A stretch of 64,000 bases of DNA from Vreelandella titanicae BH1 (GTDB lineage: Bacteria; Pseudomonadota; Gammaproteobacteria; Pseudomonadales; Halomonadaceae): positions 1-64,000 of the forward strand of contig NZ_AOPO01000008.1 in NCBI RefSeq assembly GCF_000336575.1, read 5' to 3'. The notes under the pieces were generated by a model that was not told the DNA's origin, searched no databases, and saw nothing but the letters and a program-made list of their open reading frames with translations. Positions 9,820-19,730 of the stretch are shown here, in pieces (the first letter of the stretch is position 1; each line of letters opens with the position of its first letter). A program made the position numbers and the translations under genes.

Positions 9820-11583
9820 TTAAGGACTGAGCTCAGGGCTTAGCTCAGGATAACGCTCGAGTAGCCCGTCGATCAGTGGGTGTTGGTTCGTCCGCTGCAT
9901 GATTTGCTGAATCAACTGGCGCGCTTCTTCATCACGCCCCAGTGCATTTAGCACTTCGGCCAGATGCGCAGCGACCTCCTGGTCAGGTAGCTGCATATAG
10001 GCGCTTTCAAGCCAGGGCAGCGCTTCTTCAGGTTCGCCAAGGCGGAAGTAGACCCAGCCCATGCTATCGAGCACGGCAGGGTTGTCCGGATCAGCCTCGT
10101 AGGCACGCTCAATCAGCTCAAACGCCTCTTGCAAGCGCCCTGGCAAGTTAAGGTCGGCCAGTGTGTAGCCCAGCGCATTGAGCGCTTCGGCATTGTCTGG
10201 GTCGGTGCGCAGTATCTGACGTAAATCCTGCTCCATACCCGCGATGTCACCTGCTTCCCAGCGCCGCATGGCACGCATATAAAGCAGCGATGCGTCATCA
10301 GGTGTACGGCTAATTTCGCGGTCTAATAGCGCATCAGCATCAGCAGGCTGATTTATTTCGTCCAGCAACTGCACTTCGAGCATCACCAATTCAGTAAAGT
10401 AATTATCAAAGCGCATCCGTTCAATGCGTAGGAAGGCGCGAGCATCCAGCAGGCGATCTTCCTCAATCAGCATTTGCGCGGCCGCCGCGCGAGCGGGCAA
10501 AAATTCACTGCCCTCGCTGACTTGGCGATAATAGAGCAGCGCATTATCGATATCGCCTTGCTCTTGGGTGATGGCGCCAAGTAGGTAATAGGCTAAATCT
10601 GGCACGTTAGGTTGGCCAATCAGCGGCTGCAGCAAGCGTTGCGCGGGTTCGGGGTGCCCCTCTTCCAGATAAAGCTGGGCTAGCGATAAGCGCAGATCTT
10701 CATTGCCTGCATGGCTCTCTAGCAGAGCGTTGGTTTGCACTTCAGCCGCGCTAATATTGTTAAGGCGGATTTCTGCTTGAGCCAGTAGCAGGATAAACCG
10801 CACATCGTCAGGGGCGAGTTCAAGGCCCTGTTGGGCAGCGCGTTGAGCGGCCGGGTAATCCTCAACCTCCAGTGCCAAGCGAGCTTTCACCAACCATAAC
10901 GCAGCAGATTCGGGGTCGAGCAACTCGACTTGATCAAGCCGCCGCTGGGCAAGCGTTGTATCACCCAGGGCGGCCTCAATCAGTGCCGTGCCCAACAGTA
11001 CATCGCTGTGATGGGGCAGTTGGTCAGCGTTTGGGCGGGCTAAATGCTCACGCAACTGCTGGGCGATTAACGTTAATGGTGCCTCTTCAGCCACCGCGAT
11101 CTCTGCAAAGGCGGTGATATCGCCATGGCCGCCAGCTTCAACAATCGCAATGCGCTGCTCAAGGCTGTCGAGCCAATCACCACGCTGCAGTGAAAAGGCT
11201 GCCAGCAGACGATTGGGTGCTTCTGCCTGGGGGGCAAGCTCTCGCCAGCGAAGTGCCGAGGCTTCGACTAATGAAGCTTCATCGCCAAAGCGGGCCGCGA
11301 AGGTGGCGCGCTCAGCAAGCGCTGGCTCGTGATAGCGCTTAGCCGCTTCCAGGTAGCCCTGGCTCGCGTAGCGATAGTCGCCACGCTGGCCAGCAAGCTC
11401 AGCGCCCAGCAGCGTACTGAGCCCCGCGGCATCCAGCCCGCGGGTTATTGGCGGCGCATTGCGCATTGGGTCATCGGCCCAGGTGCCGAGGTGGCTATCC
11501 TGAGGGCTGGGCGTAGATTGGCAAGCGCTCAGCAGCAGAGCAGCAGAAGCGGCCAAAGGTAATCGCATCGAATGCCGGAACAT
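9820..11583 (-). CDS. lbcA: TPR outer-membrane lipoprotein, LbcA-like
   Basis: A roughly 587-residue lipoprotein. The signal peptide ends in LLLSAC, and most of the mature protein is tetratricopeptide repeats from about residue 50 to the end, with typical A-x-x-x-Y/L-x-x-A-L patterns. The same gene order (TPR lipoprotein, lolB, ispE, divergent hemA) occurs in Pseudomonas aeruginosa, where this protein (PA4667, LbcA) binds and activates the CtpA carboxyl-terminal protease. The symbol therefore rests on synteny, length and architecture. The start is uncertain: ATG 11583 or 11568 both give the signal peptide; the longer frame to 11715 would bury it. Confidence 0.8.
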   Translation of the reverse strand: MFRHSMRLPLAASAALLLSACQSTPSPQDSHLGTWADDPMRNAPPITRGLDAAGLSTLLGAELAGQRGDYRYASQGYLEAAKRYHEPALAERATFAARFGDEASLVEASALRWRELAPQAEAPNRLLAAFSLQRGDWLDSLEQRIAIVEAGGHGDITAFAEIAVAEEAPLTLIAQQLREHLARPNADQLPHHSDVLLGTALIEAALGDTTLAQRRLDQVELLDPESAALWLVKARLALEVEDYPAAQRAAQQGLELAPDDVRFILLLAQAEIRLNNISAAEVQTNALLESHAGNEDLRLSLAQLYLEEGHPEPAQRLLQPLIGQPNVPDLAYYLLGAITQEQGDIDNALLYYRQVSEGSEFLPARAAAAQMLIEEDRLLDARAFLRIERMRFDNYFTELVMLEVQLLDEINQPADADALLDREISRTPDDASLLYMRAMRRWEAGDIAGMEQDLRQILRTDPDNAEALNALGYTLADLNLPGRLQEAFELIERAYEADPDNPAVLDSMGWVYFRLGEPEEALPWLESAYMQLPDQEVAAHLAEVLNALGRDEEARQLIQQIMQRTNQHPLIDGLLERYPELSPELSP

Positions 11584-11947
11584 AGCGCTCACTAGTGAGA
11601 AGCCCGAACAGGTAGAGCCCTTTAAACCAGGGCCCAATAAAGAAAAGCGAGGTCGCATGCGTCTCTCGATTAAGTGGCCAGATGCCCAGCATAGCGGCTT
11701 GCCTGCCTGCGGCAAAGTGGTGTGGGCCAGATGATAGCCTGCTGTGATAGAATGTTCCTCCTTGAAAAAGTGGTCAGCAAACTTTATGCCTACTTATTAA
11801 AGACTATTGTAGGCAGTTTACAGATATTTGTAGGCAGCGCCGAACCACGCTAAAGACTTGTTTTAGCAAGCCCTAATTGACGGTGCAGCCGCTTATCATC
11901 ACGACGGCTGCCAAAAAGTCCGACACACTAGCGAAGACGCATAACGC
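11584..11947. promoter_or_regulatory. Divergent lbcA/hemA control region with GTAGGCA repeats
   Basis: No gene is seen in this 364-base gap. It holds three copies of a seven-base word: TGCCTAC at 11787-11793 (inverted), then TTGTAGGCAG at 11807-11816 and again at 11828-11837, the last two exactly 21 bases apart. The first two form a perfect seven-base inverted repeat. They lie 110-160 bases before the hemA start, a plausible place for operator or promoter control. No protein can be assigned. Confidence 0.45.
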
Positions 11948-13261
11948 ATGACGCTTCTTGCCCTGGGAATAAATCATCGTACCGCCAGCGTGGCCGTGCG
12001 TGAGCAGGTGGCTTTTACGCCAACGCAGCTTGAAACCGCATTGGCTGAATTGCGTAACCTGCCACAAATCAGTGAAGCGGCGGTGCTCTCTACCTGCAAC
12101 CGCACGGAGCTTTACTGTGTCACGGATGCGGCTGGCGAGCAGGCAGTACTCAATTGGCTCGGACGCTTTCATAACTTACGCGTCGATGAGCTGATGCGCT
12201 GTGCCTACCACTATCTAGACAACGATGCAGCGCGCCATTTAATGCGCGTAGCGGTTGGCCTGGATTCCATGGTGCTGGGCGAGCCGCAGATTCTGGGGCA
12301 GTTGAAGGATGCCTATCAGCAGGCGCGCCAATCCAAGGGCTTGGGTGGCGAGCTTGAACGCTTATTCCAGCACACCTTCGCGGTGGCCAAGCAGGTGCGC
12401 ACCGAAACCGGCATCGGTAAAAACCCCGTTTCAGTGGCTTACGCTGCCGTCAGCATGGCCAGCCGCATTTTCGATGACTTTAGCCGTTCTCGGGCGCTGC
12501 TCATCGGCGCTGGTGAAACTATTGAATTAGTTGCGCGCCATCTAAATGAGGCGGGTGTTCGAGAGCTTACGGTTGCTAACCGCACCCGAGAACGCGCTGA
12601 GTTGGTCGCCGGCCCTCTGGGAGGAACGGCGATCACCCTGCAAGAGATTCCTGACGCTCTCGAGAACGCCGATATTGTGATCTCTTCCACCGCGTCCCCG
12701 CTGCCTATACTTGGTAAAGGCATGGTTGAGCGCGCGCTCAAAAAACGTCGCCATCGGCCGGTATTTATGGTCGATATCGCGGTGCCTCGGGATATTGAGC
12801 CTGAAGTGGGCGAATTAGCGGATGTGTTTCTTTACACCGTGGATGACTTGGAAGAGGTCATCCAGGAAAATCGCCGTCACCGCCAGGTTGCCGCTGACCA
12901 AGCCGAGTCGCTGATCGAACACGGGGTGGGTAGTTGGCAGCATGAGCGGCGTATTCGTAATGGTGGTGAACTGATCCGCGACTACCGCCAGCATGGTGAA
13001 GCGCTGCGCGATCTTTCCCGCGACCAAGCGTTGGAGCGGCTGGCACGAGGTGAAGATCCGGCTAAAGTCATTGAGCGCTTGGCGCATCAATTGACTAACC
13101 GTTTGCTCCACCAGCCCACCCAGGCCATACGCGATGCTGCGTCTGAAGAGCACCACGATTTGCTCAACGCCGCTCCGCGCCTGCTGTTGCCCACTAAGCC
13201 TGCTTTTGAGACTACACCAGCGCCCCCGGTTAACCGCCAGAAGGATGATACGCCCGCATGA
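11948..13261 (+). CDS. hemA: Glutamyl-tRNA reductase
   Basis: A 437-residue enzyme making glutamate-1-semialdehyde from glutamyl-tRNA with NADPH, the first committed step of the C5 haem pathway. The catalytic Cys50 is in STCNRTELY, the NADPH-binding [16 protein letters not shown] is near residue 185, and a C-terminal dimerisation domain extends from about 310. ATG 11948 fits the family N-terminus ([13 protein letters not shown]). The gene overlaps prfA by four bases (ATGA), so the two are translationally coupled. The upstream gap carries repeated words that may be regulatory. Confidence 0.96.
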   Translation: MTLLALGINHRTASVAVREQVAFTPTQLETALAELRNLPQISEAAVLSTCNRTELYCVTDAAGEQAVLNWLGRFHNLRVDELMRCAYHYLDNDAARHLMRVAVGLDSMVLGEPQILGQLKDAYQQARQSKGLGGELERLFQHTFAVAKQVRTETGIGKNPVSVAYAAVSMASRIFDDFSRSRALLIGAGETIELVARHLNEAGVRELTVANRTRERAELVAGPLGGTAITLQEIPDALENADIVISSTASPLPILGKGMVERALKKRRHRPVFMVDIAVPRDIEPEVGELADVFLYTVDDLEEVIQENRRHRQVAADQAESLIEHGVGSWQHERRIRNGGELIRDYRQHGEALRDLSRDQALERLARGEDPAKVIERLAHQLTNRLLHQPTQAIRDAASEEHHDLLNAAPRLLLPTKPAFETTPAPPVNRQKDDTPA

Positions 13262-14346
13262 AAGAGACTCTGCGCCAACGCTTAGACAGCTTTACCGAAC
13301 GCTTTGAAGAGCTGGCGATGCTGCTGTCGGATCCCGACGTGATCAATAACCAGCAACGCTTTCGCGATTATTCGCGTGAGTATGCTGAGTTAGAGGAGCT
13401 GGTGGCGGCCTGGCAGCGCTATCGTGATATTGAAACCAATATGCACGAAGCCGAGCAGCTTAGCCGCGATAGCGACGCGGACATGCGCGAGTTGGCGGAG
13501 ATGGAGCTAAGCGAAGGGCGGGAGCGGTTAGCCGAGCTGGATATCGAGCTGAAGCGCCTGCTGGTGCCTAAAGACCCTGATGATGGCCGTGGGGTGTTTC
13601 TGGAAGTGCGTGCTGGTACCGGCGGCGACGAAGCGGCAATTTTTGCCGGTGACCTGTTTCGCATGTACTCCCGCTACGCTGAAAAACGTGGTTGGCGGGT
13701 CGAGGTGGTGAGCGCCAGTCATGGCGAGCAGGGCGGCTACAAAGAGATCATTTCCCGCGTCAAAGGCGATGGTGTTTACGCCCAGCTGAAATTTGAATCC
13801 GGCGCCCACCGCGTACAGCGCGTCCCTGCGACCGAGTCCCAGGGCCGCATTCACACCTCTGCTTGCACCGTCGCAGTGATGCCTGAAGTCGATGACGTGG
13901 GCGATATCGATATCAATCCTTCGGATCTGCGCGTGGATACCTACCGCTCCAGCGGCGCCGGTGGTCAGCACGTTAACACCACGGACTCTGCGATCCGCAT
14001 TACTCACCTGCCTACCGGCGTGGTGGTGGAGTGTCAGGAAGAGCGCAGTCAGCATAAAAACCGTGCCAAAGCGATGTCGCTGCTGGCCGCGAAGTTGAAG
14101 CGTAACGCCGTCGATAGCCAGCGTCAGACGCAAGCAGATGCACGCCGTTCGCTAGTGGGTTCGGGGGATCGCAGTGAGCGTATCCGCACCTATAATTTCC
14201 CCCAGGGGCGGATTACCGACCATCGCATTAATTTGACGCTTTATAAACTCAATGAAGTGGTCAGCGGCGAGCAGTTGGATGACGTGATTAGCCCGCTGAT
14301 TCACGAGTATCAAGCGGAACAGCTCTCAGCCCTTCAGGATGTCTAA
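13258..14346 (+). CDS. prfA: Peptide chain release factor 1
   Basis: A 362-residue RF1 of exact family length. The stop-codon recognition tripeptide is PAT at residues 190-192 (PxT type, reading UAA/UAG), and the universal GGQ is at 235-237 within [10 protein letters not shown]. It overlaps hemA by ATGA and prmC by TAATG. PrmC next door methylates the GGQ glutamine, so enzyme and substrate are coupled in one operon. Confidence 0.97.
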   Translation: MKETLRQRLDSFTERFEELAMLLSDPDVINNQQRFRDYSREYAELEELVAAWQRYRDIETNMHEAEQLSRDSDADMRELAEMELSEGRERLAELDIELKRLLVPKDPDDGRGVFLEVRAGTGGDEAAIFAGDLFRMYSRYAEKRGWRVEVVSASHGEQGGYKEIISRVKGDGVYAQLKFESGAHRVQRVPATESQGRIHTSACTVAVMPEVDDVGDIDINPSDLRVDTYRSSGAGGQHVNTTDSAIRITHLPTGVVVECQEERSQHKNRAKAMSLLAAKLKRNAVDSQRQTQADARRSLVGSGDRSERIRTYNFPQGRITDHRINLTLYKLNEVVSGEQLDDVISPLIHEYQAEQLSALQDV

Positions 14347-15194
14347 TGACCCTTGATGCGCTGTTGAAACAGGCTGCCCAACGTTTGCAGGCGGCGGGTT
14401 CCAGCTCGCCGCGTATCGACGCTGAAGTGCTGTTATGCCACGTGCTCGGGCGTGATCGCACTTGGCTCTACACCTGGGGCGATAAAATATGCTCCTTATG
14501 GGAGCAGGCCCGTTTCGATGCGCTCATCGCTGCACGTTCCCAGGGCACTCCGGTTGCCTACCTTACCGGGGAACGCGAATTTTGGGGGCTGCGCTTAGCC
14601 ACCTCACCTGATACGTTGATACCCAGGCCTGATACTGAAACCCTGGTTGAGCTTGCCCTAAAGCGGGCGACGCTCCCCTCAGGCCGGCTGCTCGATCTTG
14701 GCACGGGAACGGGTGCCATTGCCCTGGCATTTGCCAGCGAACAACCTCACTGGCAGGTAGTGGGGGTGGATCTGCGCTTTGAGGCGGTCGCGTTGGCAAG
14801 CCGTAACGCGCGCTCGTTAGGCATATCCAATGCTAGGTTTTTACAGAGTGATTGGTTTGCTGCTTTGGAAACGTGTGCGGATGCAGATAAGCAGTTCGAT
14901 ATTATCGTCAGTAATCCCCCGTATATTGCCGCCGATGATCCTCATCTAGCCGAAGGCGATGTGCGTTTTGAGCCACGCTCAGCGCTGGTTGCTAACGCCT
15001 GCGGCATGGCGGATTTGCTGCATTTGGTAAACTCCGCGCAGCGCTATCTAGCGGCTTCTGGTTGGTTGCTGCTAGAGCACGGCTATAAACAGGCCGAAAT
15101 GGTGCGTGAGGCGCTTGAGCGCGCTGGCTATAAAAACGTTGAAAGTGCTCGTGACCTGGGGGGGCATGAACGGGTTACCCTGGGGCACCTTTAA
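14346..15194 (+). CDS. prmC: Release factor N5-glutamine methyltransferase
   Basis: A 282-residue class I SAM-dependent methyltransferase. A small N-terminal helical domain (1-80) binds the release factor; SAM motif I is LLDLGTGTGAIALA near residue 117, and the catalytic NPPY is in VSNPPYIAADD near 190. It methylates the GGQ glutamine of RF1/RF2. The start overlaps the prfA stop by one base. A gene for Lrp follows 33 bases later. Confidence 0.95.
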   Translation: MTLDALLKQAAQRLQAAGSSSPRIDAEVLLCHVLGRDRTWLYTWGDKICSLWEQARFDALIAARSQGTPVAYLTGEREFWGLRLATSPDTLIPRPDTETLVELALKRATLPSGRLLDLGTGTGAIALAFASEQPHWQVVGVDLRFEAVALASRNARSLGISNARFLQSDWFAALETCADADKQFDIIVSNPPYIAADDPHLAEGDVRFEPRSALVANACGMADLLHLVNSAQRYLAASGWLLLEHGYKQAEMVREALERAGYKNVESARDLGGHERVTLGHL

Positions 15195-15227
15195 TAACTG
15201 CCTGATTCATCAGTATTGGATCCTGCC

Positions 15228-15728
15228 ATGAAACCAAAAAATAGAACGCTGGACCGTATCGACCTTAAAATCCTGCGCTGCTTGCAGGAAAATGCGCGTA
15301 TTTCTTACGTCGATTTAGCTTCGGAAGTGGGTTTATCCACAACCCCTTGCCTTGAACGCGTTAAGCGTTTGGAGAAAGCGGGTATTATTCGTGGTTACCA
15401 AGCCATTCTTGATCCGCGGGCTTTGAAGGCCAATTTATTAGTTTTTGTCGAGATCAGCTTAGAAACGCAGTCGCCAGCGGTCTTTGATGAGTTTCGCCGT
15501 GCTGTGGAGAAGTTACCGCAGATTCAGGAGTGCCACCTTGTCTCGGGGCAGTTCGACTACATCTTGAAGTGCCGCATTCCCGAAATGGCCGCTTACCGCC
15601 AGCTATTGGGCGATGTGGTGTTAACGCTACCGGGCGTGAAAGAGTCGAAAAGCTACGTGGTGATGGAAGAGGTCAAAGAGAGCTTCAATTTACACATTCC
15701 TGCCTTTGAGGAATTTGAGGATAAGTAA
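15228..15728 (+). CDS. lrp: Leucine-responsive regulator, Lrp/AsnC family
   Basis: A 166-residue regulator resembling E. coli Lrp throughout: LDRIDLKIL, then the helix-turn-helix around residues 27-48 with TTPCLERVKRLEKAG, and the RAM effector domain with IQECHLVSGQFDYILK and the terminal SYVVMEEVKES. It probably acts as an amino-acid-responsive global regulator. ATG 15228 matches the family start; an upstream TTG in frame is unlikely. It sits between prmC and moeB, which are usually adjacent, on the same strand. Other Lrp/AsnC paralogs could score similarly, but the match to Lrp itself is strong. Confidence 0.85.
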   Translation: MKPKNRTLDRIDLKILRCLQENARISYVDLASEVGLSTTPCLERVKRLEKAGIIRGYQAILDPRALKANLLVFVEISLETQSPAVFDEFRRAVEKLPQIQECHLVSGQFDYILKCRIPEMAAYRQLLGDVVLTLPGVKESKSYVVMEEVKESFNLHIPAFEEFEDK

Positions 15729-15732
15729 GCCG

Positions 15733-16488
15733 ATGATGGATGACCAGGCGCTGCTGCGCTATAGCCGTCAGATCATGCTGCCCGAGGTGGATTTCGAGGG
15801 CCAAGAGCGCCTGCAATCTGCCCATGCAGTGATTATTGGGGCCGGCGGTTTGGGCTCTCCGGCAGCGCTCTATTTAGCTGCTGCTGGGGTCGGGCGCATC
15901 ACCATTGCCGATGCCGATCATGTCGAGCTTTCCAATCTTCAACGGCAAATTGCCCATCAGCAGTCCAGTATTGGTTTAAATAAAGCGCACTCTGCCCAGG
16001 CCAGCATGTGCGCACTCAATCCCCACTGCCAAGTGGTTGCGTTAGACCAACATGTTGAAGGCGAATCGCTTGAGCGGTTAGTCGCTTCGGCGGATGTGGT
16101 GCTCGACTGTACCGACCGTTTCTCAAGCCGCTATGCGGTGAATGCGGCGTCCCAAAAAGCAGGTGTGCCGCTGGTATCGGGTGCGGCAATTCGCTTTTCA
16201 GGTCAGTTGGCAGTCTTTGACCCACGCAATGCCGAGTGTCCCTGCTACGCCTGCCTCTATCCGCCCGACGAAAGTGGCGATGAAGCGCTAAGCTGCTCAG
16301 AAAGTGGCGTCATGGCGCCACTGGTGGGCTTGATCGGCTGCTTTCAGGCGGTTGAAGCCTTTAAGCTGCTTAGTGGCGCAGGTTCTGCCCACCAAGGCCT
16401 CTCTACCTTTGATGGTTTAAGCGGCCAATGGCGGCACTTCCTAGTGCCTCGCGATCCCGCTTGCCCAGTGTGCGCTCAGCGCCTCTGA
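15733..16488 (+). CDS. moeB: MoeB/ThiF-family sulfur-carrier adenylyltransferase
   Basis: A 251-residue E1-like enzyme. RYSRQIMLPEVDFEGQERL begins the family, GAGGLGSPAALYLAAAGVG is the ATP loop near residue 35, and two CxxC pairs (CYAC near 170 and CPVC near 245) make the structural zinc site. It adenylates the C-terminal glycine of MoaD or ThiS for molybdopterin or thiamine synthesis. Its place behind hemA-prfA-prmC favours MoeB. The ATG pair at 15733/15736 follows the lrp stop by a few bases, GAGG lying within the end of lrp. Confidence 0.85.
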   Translation: MMDDQALLRYSRQIMLPEVDFEGQERLQSAHAVIIGAGGLGSPAALYLAAAGVGRITIADADHVELSNLQRQIAHQQSSIGLNKAHSAQASMCALNPHCQVVALDQHVEGESLERLVASADVVLDCTDRFSSRYAVNAASQKAGVPLVSGAAIRFSGQLAVFDPRNAECPCYACLYPPDESGDEALSCSESGVMAPLVGLIGCFQAVEAFKLLSGAGSAHQGLSTFDGLSGQWRHFLVPRDPACPVCAQRL

Positions 16489-16503
16489 TGTGCTGAAAGC
16501 GAC

Positions 16504-17070
16504 TTAATCGTTAGCTTTTGCTTCTGTTGTGTCATGCTCTGCGGCGTTCGCACTCGTGGTTGAATGCTTTTCAACGGTTGCTTTTGGCGAGGTTTTAGTC
16601 ATGCTGCCGATAGCGTCGCTAAAGGCACTTTTCAGCACATCGTTGTCGGGGTTCATATCGATACTGCCGTGGAAAACGCTGCCATCTTCAAGTACCAGGC
16701 AGGGGGCAACAATAGTGCCTGAAACCTGGGCTCCCTTATGAATGGTTGCGCGGTGGTGTGCCACCAGGTTTCCGGTTACCTCGCCTGATATATGCAGTGT
16801 GTGAGCAAATACATCGCCGTTGATATAGCCATTGGCACCTAGCGTCACGGTGTGTTGTTTACAGGTGATAATGCCGCTTACGCGTCCCTCTACCGTCAAA
16901 TCCTCATCGCTATTAATGTCTCCCTCCACTTGCGTATGACCCCCAATAACGGAGAGGCTTGGTCGTGCACTGCTGGTTGGTGTGCCTGGCGTTGCTGATG
17001 AGCGTGTATCAGGTGGCGTTAGCGCCGCAGCCTTATTCTCAGGTGGGGCATTCTTGGCTTTGTTAAACAT
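16504..17070 (-). CDS. Bactofilin (polymer-forming cytoskeletal protein), soluble form
   Basis: A 188-residue bactofilin. A basic, proline/alanine-rich disordered N-terminus (about 1-45) precedes the beta-helical polymer-forming domain (about 48-145), visible as regularly spaced G-x-I/V repeats such as VEGDINSDEDLTVEGRVSG and HISGEVTGNL. A charged tail follows. It has no membrane segment. ATG 17070 is chosen because AGGAG is seven bases upstream. Bactofilins self-assemble without nucleotide and scaffold cell-shape or cell-wall enzymes. A second, membrane-anchored bactofilin lies divergently next to it. Confidence 0.85.
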   Translation of the reverse strand: MFNKAKNAPPENKAAALTPPDTRSSATPGTPTSSARPSLSVIGGHTQVEGDINSDEDLTVEGRVSGIITCKQHTVTLGANGYINGDVFAHTLHISGEVTGNLVAHHRATIHKGAQVSGTIVAPCLVLEDGSVFHGSIDMNPDNDVLKSAFSDAIGSMTKTSPKATVEKHSTTSANAAEHDTTEAKAND

Positions 17071-17265
17071 AGGGTGGCTCCTAGTGAATGACGCCAGAGC
17101 GCCTTTGGGGTGCGTGGTATTGAGCATTAAATACCTTAATCGGCTTGTTACTGTCTCAAAGCCTGGAGTTAAGCCAAGTGAGTGGGCTTATTCATGCCGC
17201 CGCAAACTAAAAGAGCGAGTATAACGTTAGCTGGGGCAACCACATCTAAAGCGGCAGGAAGCGGT

Positions 17266-17832
17266 ATGGGCATTCAAGTATGGTTTATTGTGCTGGGCGT
17301 TGGCGTAATGACGCTGATCGTATGGGATGGCAAGCGCCGTAAGCTAAAACAGCGCGCTTTAAGCGCCGCAGGGAGACCACACAAAGCGCCTGCAGTGGAT
17401 TCCGCTTCCATCTCAGAACACCCCTTTGAAGCAATGTCGCCACCTGAAGAAGCCTCCGCTGTGACGTCTCCCGCCATCCAGTGCATGCCAGGTGGCAGCC
17501 GAATTGGGTCAGCCACTCATATTTTAGGCAAAGTGATCGCCGATGAGCCTGTGCTCATTAAGGGCCGTTTGGAGGGGACTCTCATTGCGCCTAATCATCC
17601 TGTCTCTGTGACTGCCTCTGGCCACGTCGCATCGTATCTTGAAGGCAACAGTGTCGATATTGACGGAAAAATGGTCGGTACGCTTAAAGCCAACACTAAA
17701 GCCACACTGCTGTCTCGGGCGCGTATTCAGGGGATAGTCGAGGCGCCTAGCCTAGAGTGCATGGCGGGCGCTTGGCTCCAGGTGGATGTGGCTAAGAAGG
17801 TCAACCTACACAAAATTGCCATGGTGTCTTAA
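17266..17832 (+). CDS. Membrane-anchored bactofilin with ZipA-like N-terminus
   Basis: A 188-residue protein. Residues 1-30 form one membrane segment followed by a basic stretch (VWFIVLGVGVMTLIVWDGKRRK), a pattern like the N-terminus of the cell-division protein ZipA. A linker of about 60 residues follows, then a degenerate bactofilin repeat domain (about 85-185: GSATHILGKVIADEPVLIKG, then GTLKANTKATLLS). ATG 17266 has AGGA seven bases before it; the frame extends upstream without a better site. Divergent from the soluble bactofilin, it could anchor that filament to the inner membrane. That is inference. Confidence 0.75.
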   Translation: MGIQVWFIVLGVGVMTLIVWDGKRRKLKQRALSAAGRPHKAPAVDSASISEHPFEAMSPPEEASAVTSPAIQCMPGGSRIGSATHILGKVIADEPVLIKGRLEGTLIAPNHPVSVTASGHVASYLEGNSVDIDGKMVGTLKANTKATLLSRARIQGIVEAPSLECMAGAWLQVDVAKKVNLHKIAMVS

Positions 17833-17961
17833 CCGCTAGCTGCTACATCTGTCACGCTATTTATTATACCAACGTCTAGATTCGCTCTGCAGTGCTTCAG
17901 TTGGTTTTAACCTGGCCGATACCTAATTAAATGACTTATAAACGAAAAAGGGATCAACGGG

Positions 17962-19641
17962 ATGAAGCACCTCTCTATTAAATGGAGCCTGACTGCTGCG
18001 TTAGCCTTGCTGGTGCTTATGATTGGGTTGATCAGTGGTCTTGGTTTTTTTGCTAATCACAATAGCTCTCAGGCGCTTGAAGAACTGACGGCTACCAACG
18101 TGCGGCTGACGAATTTAGCCAACCGCACGCAAGTCAATGCACTCAGAGCACAAACGTTTTTAGACCGCTCGGCAAGTTTTAGCACTCAGGGTAATCCAGA
18201 AAAGGGGCAGGAGAGCCTTGCCATGGCTGCAGAGGCGGTAGCTGAGGCAGAGGCACGTTTTAATGAGTTTCGTGCTGTGCCAATCAATCCTGAAGGCACA
18301 CTTGCACCCCACCGTGATGCGATTATCAGCGCTTACAATGCCTTTGTGACAGAGGGCATTTCGCCACTGCTCGAGGCCGCCCCTTTCCAAATCCAGCGCA
18401 GGCAAGAGGAACTGGGAGTATTAAGCGCCGAGCTGGATCTGGCCATGAGCGGTTTTATTGCTTATACCGAAGAGCGTGGCGCTAGCGTTCTTCAGCAGGT
18501 CAATCGCTTGGCGACGACTATTGGCGTCATTGCGATTACCCTTTTAGTGATTTCACTGGTGGCCGTGGTGGTCATTCGGTGGGCAATGATGCGTAGCGTT
18601 GTAAGGCCCCTTCGGCGTGCCAGTGAGCATTTTGCACGGATTGCTGATGGCGATCTGACAGGTCAAATTGAAGATCGGGGCCGTAATGAAATTGGTCAGT
18701 TGTTCGGTGGCCTGGCGGCCATGCAGGAGAAGTTAAAACAGCTGGTGATAGCATTGAGAGGCAGTAGCGAACAGGTCTTCAGCGGGGCGGGTGATATCTC
18801 TGCGGGAAGCCAGGATCTCTCTTCACGAACCGAGCAGCAGGCCTCCGCGCTTCAGCAAACCGCTTCCAGCATGGAGGAGATGTCGACGACGGTAAGTAAA
18901 AATGCTGAAACGGCCGAAGAAGCGGATCAGCTCTCGGTGGCGGCGTCACAGTCGGCGGAGACAGGTGGTGAAGAGGTGGAGCGCACGGTGCAACTCATGC
19001 GTGAGATTGCAGCCAGTGCGAGCCAGGTAAACGATATTATCGGTGTGATTGACTCTATTGCCTTCCAAACCAATATTTTAGCGCTCAATGCATCGGTTGA
19101 AGCCGCACGTGCAGGCGAACAAGGTCGTGGCTTTGCCGTGGTGGCCAGTGAAGTTCGCTCACTAGCGACGCGAAGTGCTGACTCGGCCAAAGAGATTCGT
19201 AGCCTGATCGAGCAGACCACCACGAAGATTAACGGCGGCGCTGAACAAGCGGAGCGCAGTGGACAGACGATTTATCAAACAGTGGATGCGATTCGTCAAG
19301 TCACCACTCTGATGGGCGAAATTTCGACCGCGACGCGGGAGCAGAATAGTGGCATTGAGCAGATTAACGCTGCTCTTACTGAAATGGATTCGGTCACTCA
19401 GCAAAACGCAGCGCTGGTGCAACAAACCAGCTCGGCGGCTAGCGCTCTAGAGGGGCAGGCCCGCGAGCTGGCCGACTTGATGGCTACCTTCCGCATTGAT
19501 GAGAGTGCTACCAGCGCTGTTGCGCTGACGCATAAGGACACTACTCAGCAGCAACAAGTTGACGGTCGTATTGAGCCAGCGCCACGCCAGCAGGCGACGC
19601 AAAGTAAAAAAGAGGCCGTCGATGAATGGGATGAGTTCTAG
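17962..19641 (+). CDS. Methyl-accepting chemotaxis protein (Tar/Tsr type)
   Basis: A 559-residue chemoreceptor. The first membrane segment is at about 8-30, a four-helix periplasmic sensor domain at 31-185, the second membrane segment at about 190-212, HAMP at 213-265, then the long signalling hairpin with the invariant tip [33 protein letters not shown] near residue 350-380. The last five residues are EWDEF, which fits the xWxxF tether that binds CheR/CheB, so adaptation is probably efficient. The ligand cannot be read from sequence. It is transcribed alone with its own terminator. Confidence 0.93.
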   Translation: MKHLSIKWSLTAALALLVLMIGLISGLGFFANHNSSQALEELTATNVRLTNLANRTQVNALRAQTFLDRSASFSTQGNPEKGQESLAMAAEAVAEAEARFNEFRAVPINPEGTLAPHRDAIISAYNAFVTEGISPLLEAAPFQIQRRQEELGVLSAELDLAMSGFIAYTEERGASVLQQVNRLATTIGVIAITLLVISLVAVVVIRWAMMRSVVRPLRRASEHFARIADGDLTGQIEDRGRNEIGQLFGGLAAMQEKLKQLVIALRGSSEQVFSGAGDISAGSQDLSSRTEQQASALQQTASSMEEMSTTVSKNAETAEEADQLSVAASQSAETGGEEVERTVQLMREIAASASQVNDIIGVIDSIAFQTNILALNASVEAARAGEQGRGFAVVASEVRSLATRSADSAKEIRSLIEQTTTKINGGAEQAERSGQTIYQTVDAIRQVTTLMGEISTATREQNSGIEQINAALTEMDSVTQQNAALVQQTSSAASALEGQARELADLMATFRIDESATSAVALTHKDTTQQQQVDGRIEPAPRQQATQSKKEAVDEWDEF

Positions 19642-19656
19642 GTCTGAATTAACTAC

Positions 19657-19698
19657 AAGCTGCCGGTGACAAGCGCACTTATCATCGGCAGCTTTTTT
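19657..19698 (+). terminator. Terminator of the chemoreceptor gene
   Basis: A 13-base stem (AAGCTGCCGGTGA with TCATCGGCAGCTT, one G-T pair) with a loop of 12 bases, followed by a run of T. It starts 16 bases after the stop codon. Confidence 0.85.
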
Positions 19699-19730
19699 AC
19701 ATCTCAGCACACCTCAGAGGCAGCTATCGC

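Noticed and set aside
13528..14133. A 201-residue minus-strand frame opposite prfA
   Set aside because: prfA has the GGQ and PxT motifs and exact family length; the antisense product has no family.
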